A stretch of DNA of 64,000 nt, from positions 14,068,092-14,132,091 of the forward strand of contig OZ023190.1 of the NCBI GenBank assembly GCA_963995505.1, given 5' to 3'. The notes under the pieces are model-generated. The model made no database searches and was not told the DNA's origin. It saw nothing but the letters and a program-made list of their open reading frames with translations. The DNA comes from Hypericum androsaemum (Eukaryota; Streptophyta; Magnoliopsida; Malpighiales; Hypericaceae). The position numbers and the translations under genes are program-made. Below, piece after piece: positions 48,401-59,129 of this stretch (positions within the stretch are counted from its first letter, which is position 1; every line of letters starts with the position of its first letter).

Positions 48401-49690
48401 TCTTTTGGAGCTTCCTTGCACCATTCATCAATCATGGGATTAAAGTCATATTGTGGTTCTGCCCATGCAATCCAATCAACAATGGACTTGGCATTCTTCA
48501 AGTCCTGCATAAAAATAACAAGCACTAGAATCAAGCATGACTCGGCTTGACAAATAAATAACCTTACATATTAGGAGCCAAGTTCACTACCTCTAGAATA
48601 ATAGAATTTATGCCCTCATGCTGAACTTTAACAACTACATCCTGACCATTAGCCAGTTTAGCATGATGAACCTGTGCAATCTGCAAAGTATAGCATGCAG
48701 AATCTGTATAATTGTACTCCCTTAAACCAAACTACACAACAGAAACAAAAGAAGAAGAAACAACTGGTTTAGTAATGGGTCGTACTGATGCTGTTGCTAA
48801 TGGATTCTTGTCAAAATATGAGAACAGATCGTCCATCGGTTTACCCAATTCTCTCTCTATTGACTGGCAAACCTGAAGGCAAGGAAAATTCCAACTTAGT
48901 ATCCAATAACAGCATGACCCTTTGAATTAATGAAAATATGCAAAGCCGGTCATGGGACTTCTTAATTAGCGATTATAAGAGGAACATAGCGCAAATACTC
49001 AGATTACTGGAACTCGAATCCTGCTCCAAGTTAATATAAGTAGGTTGTTCCGGCATCAGGAGTGCCAGAGTAAACCCCACAAGAGTGCCACAAAACAGTG
49101 ATGCAAAGAATTTTTCAAAAATGAGATGAACACGACTGCCAAAACAAGTTGCATAAAGCTGACATGGAATCAAGAAATGCTACTGCAGCAAACAGACAAC
49201 AGAGCGACACATTATATTCACCAATTTATGGAAGATTAATAGGCCAGAAAACCTAGCTAATGCTAATAAGAACTGTAACCTCTTGCAACGGACGAGGAGG
49301 AAGAGAATCCTGCAACTGCTTGAGAAGCACTATATATGCGGGAGGAAGCACATCGGCACGTGTGGATAAATACTGTCCAAGTTTGACCCACAAACCTTCC
49401 AATTCAATCATCGCATTGAGAACACGCCTAGCATTCCGCTCATGGGCTTTCTCCCATAGAGCATTTACTTTTGCTTTGCTCATCCATTTTTCTCTGTGCT
49501 GCAAAGCCTATATGACACACCATTTTATTTTTTACGGCACAATCAAATTGCTAAGAAGAAACAGAAAAAAGTTCAAATGTAGAACTAATTCTCTTTCTTC
49601 CCTAAGAGTCCGTACCTTATAATCACAATATATCACTACAGCCAGAGTGAACACTCTCATTCGCCGGCGGTAAATGTCTCCCCAACCCAT
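42485..49690 (-). CDS. ABC1/UbiB atypical kinase fused to class C beta-lactamase-like domain
   Basis: Eighteen exons read from high to low coordinates: 49690-49616, 49507-49280, 48872-48786, 48680-48591, 48504-48378, 47909-47809, 47181-47013, 46769-46648, 46478-46350, 46275-46177, 46103-46046, 45973-45898, 45810-45681, 45534-45377, 44582-44510, 44429-44235, 43577-43484 and 43335-42485. Phases agree throughout, giving 953 aa. The ABC1 part has the KxGQ motif (WVKLGQYLSTRADVLP, K67), the VAIK-like VVVKVQ (K148), FNGDPHPGNF (287-) and LLDFG (D309). The lactamase part has SVTK (S533), YLS in YHYLSFGYLCG and FGHSGMGGSTGF. It is orthologous in layout to Arabidopsis At5g24810 (recalled from memory). 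ABC1 kinases act in quinone/lipid homeostasis in organelles; the lactamase-like domain is LACTB-like and its substrate is unknown. A basic insert (KPSKKKRGRRGK) interrupts the lactamase fold. Confidence 0.93.
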
Positions 49691-50420
49691 GGTCTCTAGC
49701 GGAAGTGCACGCCAATCTTATAAAACCTTCATAATAATATGCAAAGAACCTTTCACAAAAAAAAACAATAATAATATGCAAAGAACATTCAAAAGCATTT
49801 CCAAACGACAAAACGCGAGCTCAACAGATCACAAGTAATCACGTTGGACATGAGGTTCTCCCGATCCGTCCAAATATATGTTCCATAACCGCTAACGACC
49901 TCAAATTAGACAAATAATGGTGAAATCCCCCTCACAAGGACCTCCGATTCCTCGATCTCGACAGTTGGAGACACACCGATCCAAGTCAATTCCATTTTCC
50001 CGGAGTCGTTAATCGTCTCCGAGCGTTAACCGCCTACCTCGATCAACGGTTACAATTTGAGCAACCGAAACGCAACCGTTTAAGACGATTTCACCAAACA
50101 TAAGTGAAACTAGTTGAAAAATCCGGGGGAAATTGTCAAACAAGGACGAGAAACGAGGACAGAAATGATTCAAGGCAACAACGATCATCATCATATCATC
50201 ATGATAATAGGAAAAGAGGAGAAATCGAAAAGGAGATTCGTTTACTTGGACTAGGAAGAGAGAGAGAAAGTCGCGCACAGAGAGGAAGGTACCTGAAGCT
50301 TTTTCTCCTTTTTTTTTCTTGTTTAATAATTAACAAAAGACGCCTTTTTCTCCACGATTTTGGTGCTTTCCCTCCTCTCTCTATAACTTAACGATGATGG
50401 GTCCAAAAACGGACGGGTTC
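49691..50420 (-). promoter_or_regulatory. Leader and promoter region of the ABC1K/lactamase gene
   Basis: The minus strand offers a donor at GCTTCAG|GTACC (about 50290) and acceptors such as CCGCTAG just before ATG, so a leader intron is likely. The transcribed leader probably starts near 50390. No diagnostic promoter motif is seen. Confidence 0.4.
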
Positions 50421-51089
50421 GGAATTTGGATGCCGTTTGGTGGGCCTAGTTTTATCACTTTATATTGTAATTGGTTAACCTAAACGCTATCTCTCTCTCG
50501 AGACTCTAAATCGAAAACGACTCGACATCTTGTAATTGGTTTTCGATTTACGTGGGGCCCGGGTCCCGCTCCTTTTTTGGAAGGCCACATAGCAAGAGGA
50601 CACGTGGCCGGTTTTAGGGGAGAGAGGACACGTGTCGTCCTGTCCGTCGTGCACCAACTGGTGACGTTAGTGATGAGATTATCAGGAGTAGAGGAGGATT
50701 ATTGCAAATGCGGGACAAGAGAAGTGAGGATCGATGCGTTTCTGTCATGAGAATCTTTTCTTTTAGGAAACAGTAGCGTGGAATCCGCGCAGGGGGTTTC
50801 GGGCCGTTTGATTCGATGGGGGAGACGGTTTATTTGTGACCGTCCAGATGAAACCAAGAGATCTTTGGATTCAGTAGGGACTACATAAAAACTATCTTCA
50901 TGGTCTGGACTAATTATTGACTATTAGATTTGATCAAATCCTCTTTTTAATTAATCTGATTGCCAAAATTCACCGGGTGCATTTCGGGTTTTGATCCAAG
51001 TACAACTAAATAGGGTTCAATGAGATTACGTCCATTCACTCCTTTCCTTTAGCGTTTAATAAAAAAATCCCTCTCTTCCGCCTCTCTCT

Positions 51090-51530
51090 CAAACCCTAGC
51101 CGACTCTCTTCCTCGCGCCATCATTTTGCCGGTCCCGACTCTCATCCATGAAGTTCTGACCTCCTCCTGGCGTCCGCCCCAGACGAGACCTCGCCGTCGC
51201 CGTCGAAGTGGCTGTCGTCAGATTCGGGGATCCAGTAGAGGGACGAGGAGGCGGAGAGGCAGATGCACCTTCTTGATCTGAGGAGTGAGTGCTGTGAAGG
51301 AGGAAGGGACAGGACAAAACGGAGTTGCAGCTGTGAGGAAGCATTGGCGGCCGAGAAAAATGGCACTGAATTGGCAGCAATAGAAGAGCACGTGTGTGGG
51401 GGGGGGGGGGGAGAGAGAGAGAGAAGAGGCTCGAGGCTGCAGGGAAGGGGAGACCTGAGGAGTGGTAAGTGCTACCGCTTCGAGTTCAATACGGCACGTT
51501 TTGGCTGTAGTTTCCCTTTTGGAGCATAAT
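51090..51530. other. GC-rich gene-like tract inside the 50.9-52.2 kb element
   Basis: Starts with leader-like DNA (CTCTCTCTCAAACCCTAGCC) and carries open frames on both strands. The minus-strand frame 51142-51366 (SSSLYWIPESDDSHFDGDGE) has coding-like composition but no recognised domain. Probably a captured gene fragment. It contains a G12 run followed by GA repeats at about 51398-51424. Confidence 0.35.
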
Positions 51531-51739
51531 AATATTTGCATATTTTAATCAATTCCGCTGGATTGGTCCTTTTGTAAACAAAATAATAATCAACTCTTAT
51601 TGTTAATCGATTGTTTTCCATTTATTTGTTGATCACCACTCTCTCGCAGAGAGTAAACGGGGCAACAGGTGGAGATTATGGAGACCTATAATTGTGTGTC
51701 AAAAGTTTGAATTTTATTAACTTCGTACTGTTAAACCTT

Positions 51740-52115
51740 AATCCTTGTTCAGGAGGAAACCAATATCAGAGTAAGGAATAAGACGAAACCAATATTGCAG
51801 TAGCATGAAACCAATATCAGAGTAAAATAAAACTAATATCCAAAAAGAATGATACTAATATCAGAGAAGAAAGAAACCATTATCATAGAAGAAGGAAACA
51901 AAATGATACCGATATCAGAGTAGAAGGAAACTAATATGAAAACAAACGGATACAAATATCAGAGAAAATGAAAACTAATATCATAGTAGAATGAAACTAC
52001 TATCATGGTAGAAGGAAATAAATATCAGAGTACAAGAAAACTAATACATAGAAGATGAAAACCAATATCCGAGAAGATGAAAACCAATATTCCAGTACAA
52101 TGATACTAATATTTC
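51740..52115 (+). repeat. Degenerate ~22-bp minisatellite, about 17 units
   Basis: Units follow the pattern GAAACCAATATCAGAGTAGA with substitutions (GATACTAATATCAGAGAAGA, GAAACTACTATCATGGTAGA and so on). No start or stop structure is conserved, so it is not a repeat protein. Confidence 0.85.
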
Positions 52116-52871
52116 CATAATTGTATTGTTTGGCTAATATTATTTTTCTTTTTGATTATTTTCATAATTATATTTCTAATATTACCCCTATCTCTTTCAG
52201 TGAGGACTACTCATGTCCTTACTGAATTTGAGCCGGACCCCTGTGGGTCCCCGGGCCTTCGAGTCCTTTTCATTTGACTCTTGTATACTCTTTTTTTTTT
52301 GTAAATTGACGAAACATATCTTCTAGAAATGTTGGCAAGCCATAGATCTCTAATTGAATCTATGGACAGACACGTTCTAGAAATATTGTAACATATCTTC
52401 GGTTAGTGTTCATCTCCTTAGTTTAATAACGGATATTATTAATCTCAATTTTTATATACTATACGTACAGATCGACTGATTCAAATTCGAGTCTGTATAA
52501 TTTTCAAAAGATGATAATATCTTCTAATAAAATATTTAACACTGATATCCAAGAACTCGAATTCCAACCCATACATTTAAGTTAAAATAAAACAATGTCC
52601 AACGGAGTACTTAACGCTGAGAAAATATCTGGGTCAAAGCTAAATGGGCCACAGCAGAAGAACGTGGCCAACGTTATGGTAAAAGATTGGGGATTGTTGA
52701 TAAATGGGCTTCTATTTAAAAGTCTAAACATCTACTGCCAATGAATTTAGGAATTGGGTTTCGGCAAACCTTTTTTCGTGAGCTTTCGGGCCTTGATGCA
52801 TTCTTCCGGAAATATAACAAGAATAAGAATTATATGTTTTGGTTTATATCATCTACTATCAGGACACTCAT

Positions 52872-53476
52872 TGTCGGAAAACACGAGGGTCCAAAGCAAC
52901 ATGAAGAACAACACGGGAGCAAGATCCACGAACACAACAAGAAGATCGAACAGAAAGACGAGCACGAGGAAGAACACACACACTCAAGAACACAGAAATT
53001 TGGTCACCCGGTTCGATCCACAACGATCTACGTCCGGGAGCATACCAAGCCAGGAGAGATTTCACTAACACGCATTCGTTTTACAACGTTGGAGCTTTAC
53101 TTGCTCAACTATGGTGTTTTTCTCTTTTTTCTCTCTTCTCTCTTCTTTTTATAGAGAGTTCTAAGGTTGTGTAGAGAAATCTAGGGTTATGTCAAGAGGG
53201 GTATATATAATGACATCATCGGGAGGGGTATTTTGGTCCAAGGAAAAATATTTTTGGCTACCCAACTTGCGGCCGTAAGTTCATTTGCGCCCGCAAGAAA
53301 TTTTCGTCCGAGAGCACCTTCAGCCAACTTGCGGCTGCAAGTTCCCTCAGCAACTTCACACATTGTTTTTTCGGCTTCAACTCCTTCTCTTGGCCCCATC
53401 GACCACACTGTTTGCCATGGCATCTTCACTCAAGCCTCTTGAATACTTCACTCGTACTCAGACTCCATACCTAACA
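52872..53476 (+). mobile_element. LTR-like sequence (possible solo LTR)
   Basis: A 605-bp block starting TGTCGGAAAACACG and ending CATACCTAACA has TG/CA ends and LTR-typical content: GGTTCGATCCACAACGATCT, CTTGCGGCCGCAAG and GGGGTATATATAATGACATC (TATA-like, about 53198). No TSD or internal retroelement region is visible, so the boundaries are tentative. Confidence 0.4.
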
Positions 53477-53759
53477 ATTAGCACGAAATTATCGTAGTGT
53501 GTCAAATCTATAATCCAACCAAAAAGACCAATGGTAATATTATCCGGATATTTGGAGTTTGATCAGCGGCGAGTAAACCGAAGATCAGTTGATGCGTCCG
53601 ACCATAACAAAGAACATTAATTATTAAACTAATTACTTCGTTATCAACAGCAACTTCTCTTTCCGGAATTATGCCAATCTTCGTCTCGACCCAGTAGAAA
53701 TCAACTGATGTCCGATATGCCTACAACTCCTTAAATACCCTCAACATGTTGTCTTCTCA

Positions 53760-56075
53760 ATGCGATCCATTATTCGCGTCGGGATGGAAATTCTTGCTTC
53801 GATGTCTCCGATCATATTGGCCACTGTAATCTTCTCCACCGTCCCTATGATTCTCTACTTCCTAAGCCAGAAGTTCTGGCCCAAGAAAGATGCAGGGGGG
53901 TCTCCGGAAAGTACTCCGCCGGGAAGCACCGGTTGGCCGTGGGTTGGAGAGACGATGGAGTATCTCAACACCGCCAAGGTGGGTATCCCTGAGAAGTTTA
54001 TAAACGACAGGAGGAAGAAGTATTGCTCCAGGATCTTTAAGACGTCTTTGTTGGGTCAGCCTATGGTCATGTTCACTAACGCCGAAGGTATCGTATTAAT
54101 TTCATTTCATAATGTATTTTACGCATATCACATGCATATTGGTACACCAAAACACATATGAAACAACCATGACAATATATCATAGTATGTGCTCGAACGT
54201 AGATTAATAATCAGTTTCATAAATATTTATTTCGAAAATAAAATTTTATAAATTTGGATTTGAACATTAGTAATGTGATAATTTCAATACACACTTTCAG
54301 AAAAAATCTATCAAAAGGCGTAGAATTAAATTCAATAATTTTAACGTTAAGATAGAACATGACTTATAGTCGCGATCTCGGAAGAAGAAATTATTTGTTA
54401 AGAAGTTGTAATTATTATTTTTAACCATAAAATTTCAATTGTAAAAAACTTAAAATTTCACTTGTAAAAAACTATATTAAAATCTCTAACCATTAGGTGG
54501 ATTATCACACTCATAAACAAGTCTATGACAATCACAAGTAATGATGCGATAATCTCGAGAAATTTATTATGTTAGAATCAAGTTATGATACCATCTTAGA
54601 ATCTCTAACCCGATATTGTTCCTCACAGGTAACAAGTTCGTGTTCTCCAACGAGAACAAGCTGGTAACGTCATGGTGGCCGAGCTCGGTGGACAAGTTCT
54701 TCGACACAGAGAACATGCCCAAGAGCGAAGCAGCCAACAAGATGCGCAAGTTCGTCACTCCCGTGCTCAAGCCCGACGCCCTCCGGAAATACGTAGGAGT
54801 AGTGGACGCCATGGCCAAAGACCATCTAAAATCCCACTGGCAAGGCAAAAACATTGTCGAGGTTCACCCTCTAGCCAAGGACCTCACCTTCACTCTCGCC
54901 TGCCGGCTACTCCTAGGGATCGACGACCCGGATTCCATCGAGGCGCTCTCGAAGCCGTTCGTGCATTTCTCCGCGGGCCTCTTCTCGCTGCCCATCGATC
55001 TCCCGGGGACCAACTTCAGGAGCGCGATCAGGTCGGCCAGGGAGGTCAGGAAGGTGTTCGAGGCTATGGTTCGGAAGTGGAAGGCTGATGCCTTGGAGAA
55101 CAAGGTATCGGAGACTCCCGGGATGCTTTCCCGGCATTTGATGGAGATCATCGGGGAGGGGGAGACCGTCAGCGATTCCGACATGGCTACGAGGATCTTG
55201 GCACTGATCAGTGCTTCTTATGACAATGTTAGTACCGCCATGACTTTTGTCATCAAGTACCTGGCTGAGCTGCCGGACGTTTATGACCAAGTCCTCAAAG
55301 GTAACGAAATTGTCTCAAGATTTTAGATAGGATATTGAAATTTTAAGATACATTCTTCCATCATTATCGCACTACCTTTTGTCTTATAGAATATGAGACA
55401 AGTTGTTTTGTATAAACTTCGGTATGGCGGACATTTGTTTGTTTGTTGTTAACCGTGGGATCTTATTGGACCCAATTCATTGTTGTTGATTGAAACAAGT
55501 ACATTGTCTTTGTTAAATCAGAACACAAGGAGATCGTAGGAGCCAAGGTACCAGGAGATTCGTTGAATTGGGACGACATACAGAAAATGAGATACACGTG
55601 GAATGTTGCAAGCGAAGTGCTTCGCTTGCATCCCCCATCTTCTGGAGCCTTTAGAGAGGTCATGACCAACTTCACCTTCGACGGATTTCTTGTTCCAAAG
55701 GGCTGGAAGGTATGATTTATTTTAGCCGGTTTAAGTGATATAATAAAAAATAACTTGCATGTCTTATTTGACTAGATACATTGGAATACGTTTGCGACGC
55801 ACAAAAGCGCAGAGTACTTTCCCGACCCAGAGAAATTTGACCCATCTAGATTCGAGAAGAACACGATCGTTCCCTATTCTTACGTACCGTTTGGAGGAGG
55901 GCCTCACATGTGCCCAGGAAAAGAGTACGCCAGGATTGCGATTCTGGCATTGACACACAACGTGGTCACCAATTTCAAGTTCGAGAAGGTGTTCCCTGAC
56001 GAGGGTGTTATAGGCCTCCCAGTTCTGAGGCCAGCCAAAGGCCTCCCCATTCGGCTTTACCCGCGACAACTCTGA
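53760..56075 (+). CDS. Cytochrome P450, CYP716 family
   Basis: Four exons: 53760-54087, 54629-55300, 55522-55709 and 55776-56075 (GT-AG, phases consistent), 495 aa. An alternative start at 53784 ([15 protein letters not shown]) would give 487 aa and fits the short leader after TTAAATA (53731) better. An N-terminal ER anchor precedes [39 protein letters not shown] is characteristic of CYP716. The ExxR helix is SEVLRLHPP (E365, R368), and the heme loop is [10 protein letters not shown] with C442 as ligand. CYP716 enzymes mostly oxidise triterpenes such as beta-amyrin at C-28. Two usual residues are changed: the I-helix reads ASYDNVS (Asn309 for Thr) and the heme loop has His440 where Arg is usual. 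No stops or frameshifts. Confidence 0.93.
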
Positions 56076-58550
56076 ACTAATCAAGCTTCTCCGGCCCAGA
56101 TATGGCTTCGGTACTGATAGCGTTTTTCTTAGCACTGAATAACGATACTCGTAGAAAATTTGTTGGTATCATTATTTCATAGATATCTAGGCACGACCCA
56201 CAATATCAATATCGTGTTCTTGTTCTGTTTATACTATCCAACAAGAATTGCAACACTGTTCTACCATTGGAAAATAAATACTCTGTGTAGCTACTAAATA
56301 TGCAACATTTCCTTTATAATACCTCTAATATTCAAATTAATAGTATAATGTTATAAATGACATTTCTATGTATTTACCAAAGAAGAAACTACTAGTTCTA
56401 AAAAAATTGGCATGTGTGATGGACATAATTTATGGTATTAAAACGACTCCCAAAGAATAAAAAATAATTGAAAATTGGTCCCATAAGCAATATCGAAGTT
56501 AGTTTTCCTCCGTCAATTAATATAAATTATAATGCCAGATTGATGTGAAATTCTCGAGTACAAATTCGTATTCTTTGATACTCGCCCAAATTGGTATTTA
56601 TCCCATTTATAATTTGACGATCACAATTGGAAGTCAACTTGACTCGGTCACTCAGCCGCCATTCATCGGGTAAAAGCCTAAAAGAGGCCCTTTCGGATTT
56701 TTTCCCCCTTCTTTTCCTTTCAAAAGAACAAAACTCTCGCATTTCCTAATTATTTTATACCAGAGGGAATACCACGAGACACAAAAATAGTCAAAAGTAT
56801 TTCGTGCACATTTATGTACACCCGCATAAACATCTTGTACAATGAGAAAAATTATTTGGTGTAATAGTACAAAGCGTACATAAATTATCCGAAAATTCAT
56901 AGTTGATTATTCACAGATGTAACTTGGTATAAATATTTACTTTTAAAAAAAATATCTTGTAAAACAACATTTAGGGTAATTTTGGTAAAAAAATAAGTGC
57001 TCTTCACATTTCGTTGTGTCGGTACCCAGCTGTTACCGTAATTTTTTTACAAACAGGCCTTGGTTGTGGTGGCCAGGTGGGAAGCGGCGGGGTGCATGCA
57101 TATGGGCCCAGACAAAAGAACAGAGACGATATATTGAAGATCTGAGGGTTCCAAAAAAGAGGCTTAAAAATGTTATTGCGAGCTCCTTTATGAGCATTTG
57201 GCTCTCTCTATAAAGAAAGTTACCGACGAGGTTCACATCATTATTATTTTTTCTTTGTTCTTTTCGCTGCTTTATGCAGCTTTTTTTTATTAGTATTAAA
57301 ACTCCAAGTTGTTACATCCAAATACATATTTACATGATCAACCTATTGATTCTAGATATAAAAGTAAGTTCTGCCTACATAAATCTGAAATTGAATACGA
57401 CCATTTAAACCATTTGTGAACATGATAAAGAACGAAATGAATAAAAAATTTCTAGTTATTCCGAAGACCGTAAAAAATAAGCAATTTATAAAGCTGATTC
57501 CCATTCAACCGCCCTTGCAACTTGTGATATATTAACCTTCTTAGCGCACTACATACCCAAAAAAAAGCGCACTACATATAACATACTCGATGACATTCTT
57601 CCCGAATCAGGTGAAAAGATGAATTATATGCATGGGTTTTATATTATTTAATCTGTATACTCCAGTAGTATTCATATTATCTCATGAGTTATATTTTACG
57701 GACAACGAGAGCGAACTTGGGCTGGTAAAATTAACATATTATTTTTTTCGTGTTTATTATGATGTCTCTCTCTATCAGAAAGAAAGAAAGCTTTGTGCAT
57801 CAATACGACCGACCTCTAATTTTATATATAGAAATACAATTATAACAAATTGCTTAATGGGTCAGCACGTTTACAAGGGAATAATTTGGCTCTTATTACC
57901 GTAACCCGCAGCTTGCACTTTTTTTTTGGTTTTCAGCTTGCACAAATTTGAAGATAGATGATGTGTGGTTCCAAATTCCAATCATTAGGGCTTGACAAAT
58001 TCAGGTCGGTGATGCAAATTGGGAACATGGAGTCCCACACTGAACGATATCTTATTAAAGATGATTATATTCTCCCTTTCCGCTATCGGCGACTTACACC
58101 ACGCCATATGAACTATTTTGACCTCATTCAAAAATGGTGTTCATCTATTTTTGGTATTCAGAGTCAAGTATGTCGTGTCTTATTTAAAAATTAATTTATC
58201 CAATCATGTCTTTTGTATTAATAAAACTTAGATCGAAGAACTTCTTCAAAAAAGTTAAATCTCTTACCACTTGGACCGAAATCCGAAACACAAAATTAGC
58301 TACAAATTTTTTTTGATAAATGGATTAATTTATAAATATACTCAAAAATATTTACATCAAGTTGAACAATAATCCTATATAATACATAAAAAAATGCCTA
58401 GATGACTCCCATTACAATAAAAGAGCTTGATGACTGAAGTTTCCAATTGAAATTGATCCATTTATGTATTGAGTATATTTAGAAATTATCTACAAGTGGG
58501 CCTCCTTTATCCCCCGAATTGAGTACCGTGAGAGCAAGTTTTGGATAGGT
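56076..58550. other. Intergenic region between CYP716 and MIR169
   Basis: CYP716 3' flank, then AT-rich DNA. A GC-richer patch near 57000-57230 has GCATGCAT and TCTATAAAGAAAG (TATA-like, about 57206) but no gene follows. Small open frames (57016-57213, 57632-57904 and 57958-58194) lack domain content. Confidence 0.45.
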
Positions 58551-58759
58551 ATGGCAATTGGGCATGGGCAATGCTTTTCTTTCTTGGCGGTGCTCAATTT
58601 CCTCTATTTGGCAGCTGGTCTCTCACATGCCCTTTGGCTGGCAGTATGGCCACCTTCCCTTTTTGGGGTTGGTTCTTCTTTCCAAGAGAATAGTAGCTAT
58701 ACTCTTTCTATCTTATTATTTCAACAAACTCCCATACTCAAGAAGGTTCAATTCTAGCC

Positions 58760-58767
58760 TATAAATA
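58760..58767 (+). promoter_or_regulatory. TATA box of the MIR169 gene
   Basis: TATAAATA at 58760-58767, about 117 bp upstream of the mature miRNA. This places transcription start near 58790-58800, a normal arrangement for a plant primary microRNA. Confidence 0.6.
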
Positions 58768-58857
58768 GGCTAAAAGCCTGCCGAAGACTTTCAAAACCAT
58801 ACAGCTAGATAGTGTATTGTAGTGGAGAAGGAGAGAAGTAGTAGGGGCCTTGCCTGA

Positions 58858-58957
58858 AATGGTAGATAGTGTAATTCAGCCAAGGATGACTTGCCGGCAA
58901 TGGGGCTTTTCGTTCCGGACCGGCAAGTGGTCTTTGGCTACATTATACTCTCTTCTT
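58858..58957 (+). ncRNA. MIR169: MIR169 precursor hairpin
   Basis: The 21 nt at 58877-58897, starting CAGCCAAGGATG and ending CTTGCCGG, are identical to the plant miR169b/c mature sequence as I recall it. The opposite arm (about 58919-58941, CCGGCAAGTGG then TCTTTGGCTAC) pairs with it almost throughout, with two G:U wobbles and one mismatch in the central part and a ~22-nt loop between. The lower stem continues: GATAGTGTAAT on the 5' side pairs with ATTATACTCTC on the 3' side. miR169 cleaves NF-YA (CCAAT-binding factor) mRNAs and acts in drought, nitrogen and flowering responses. Arm position (5') agrees with the family. Confidence 0.93.
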
Positions 58958-59013
58958 CTCATGCGAGACCTTCTCGGTACCAGTCGTGTTGTTGGCAGTG
59001 GGTCCTTTTATTT

Positions 59014-59056
59014 TCGTCCCGTAAGTTATTCTTGGCTACATTATATTCTCTTCTTG

Positions 59057-59058
<2 letters not shown>
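59014..59058 (+). repeat. Decayed copy of the MIR169 3' arm
   Basis: CCCGTAAGTTATTCTTGGCT followed by ACATTATATTCTCTTCTTG resembles the 3' arm and lower stem at 58918-58957. No matching 5' arm exists, so no second hairpin forms. Confidence 0.5.

Positions 59059-59123
<65 letters not shown>
59059..59123. repeat. (TA)n microsatellite, about 31 units
   Basis: Uninterrupted TA dinucleotides, about 100 bp beyond the MIR169 hairpin. It can form an AU hairpin if transcribed with the primary miRNA. Confidence 0.95.
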
Positions 59124-59127
<4 letters not shown>

Positions 59128-59129
59128 TA

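Larger units (their letters stand above)
50869..52227. mobile_element. Large relative of the AAACCAATATCA family, 1.36 kb
   Basis: Ends ATTCAGTAGGGAC (50869-50881) and GTCCTTACTGAAT (52215-52227) form an inverted repeat matching at 12 of 13 positions, similar to GATTGAGTGGGGAC of MITE copy 2. The left subterminal block TTATTGACTATTAGATTT matches the TTATTGACAATCAGATTT block of copy 1. The right half is a minisatellite whose units share the AAACCAATATCA core with both MITEs. The left half holds GC-rich, gene-like DNA (51090-51500). No transposase. No obvious TSD. Confidence 0.5.

Noticed and set aside
51740..52115. Regularly spaced repeats resembling a CRISPR array
   Set aside because: Units are degenerate, directly adjacent without unique spacers, and the genome is a plant's.
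57206..57240. TATA-like TCTATAAAGAAAG suggesting a promoter
   Set aside because: No gene or hairpin follows within 1 kb, so the motif alone is not enough.
57958..58194. 78-codon frame on the + strand
   Set aside because: No domain content and no conserved start context. Probably repeat-derived.
58553..58640. Possible second microRNA hairpin upstream of MIR169 (GGGCATG paired with CATGCCC)
   Set aside because: Only a 7-bp stem is solid, the flanks do not pair well, and no known plant miRNA matches.
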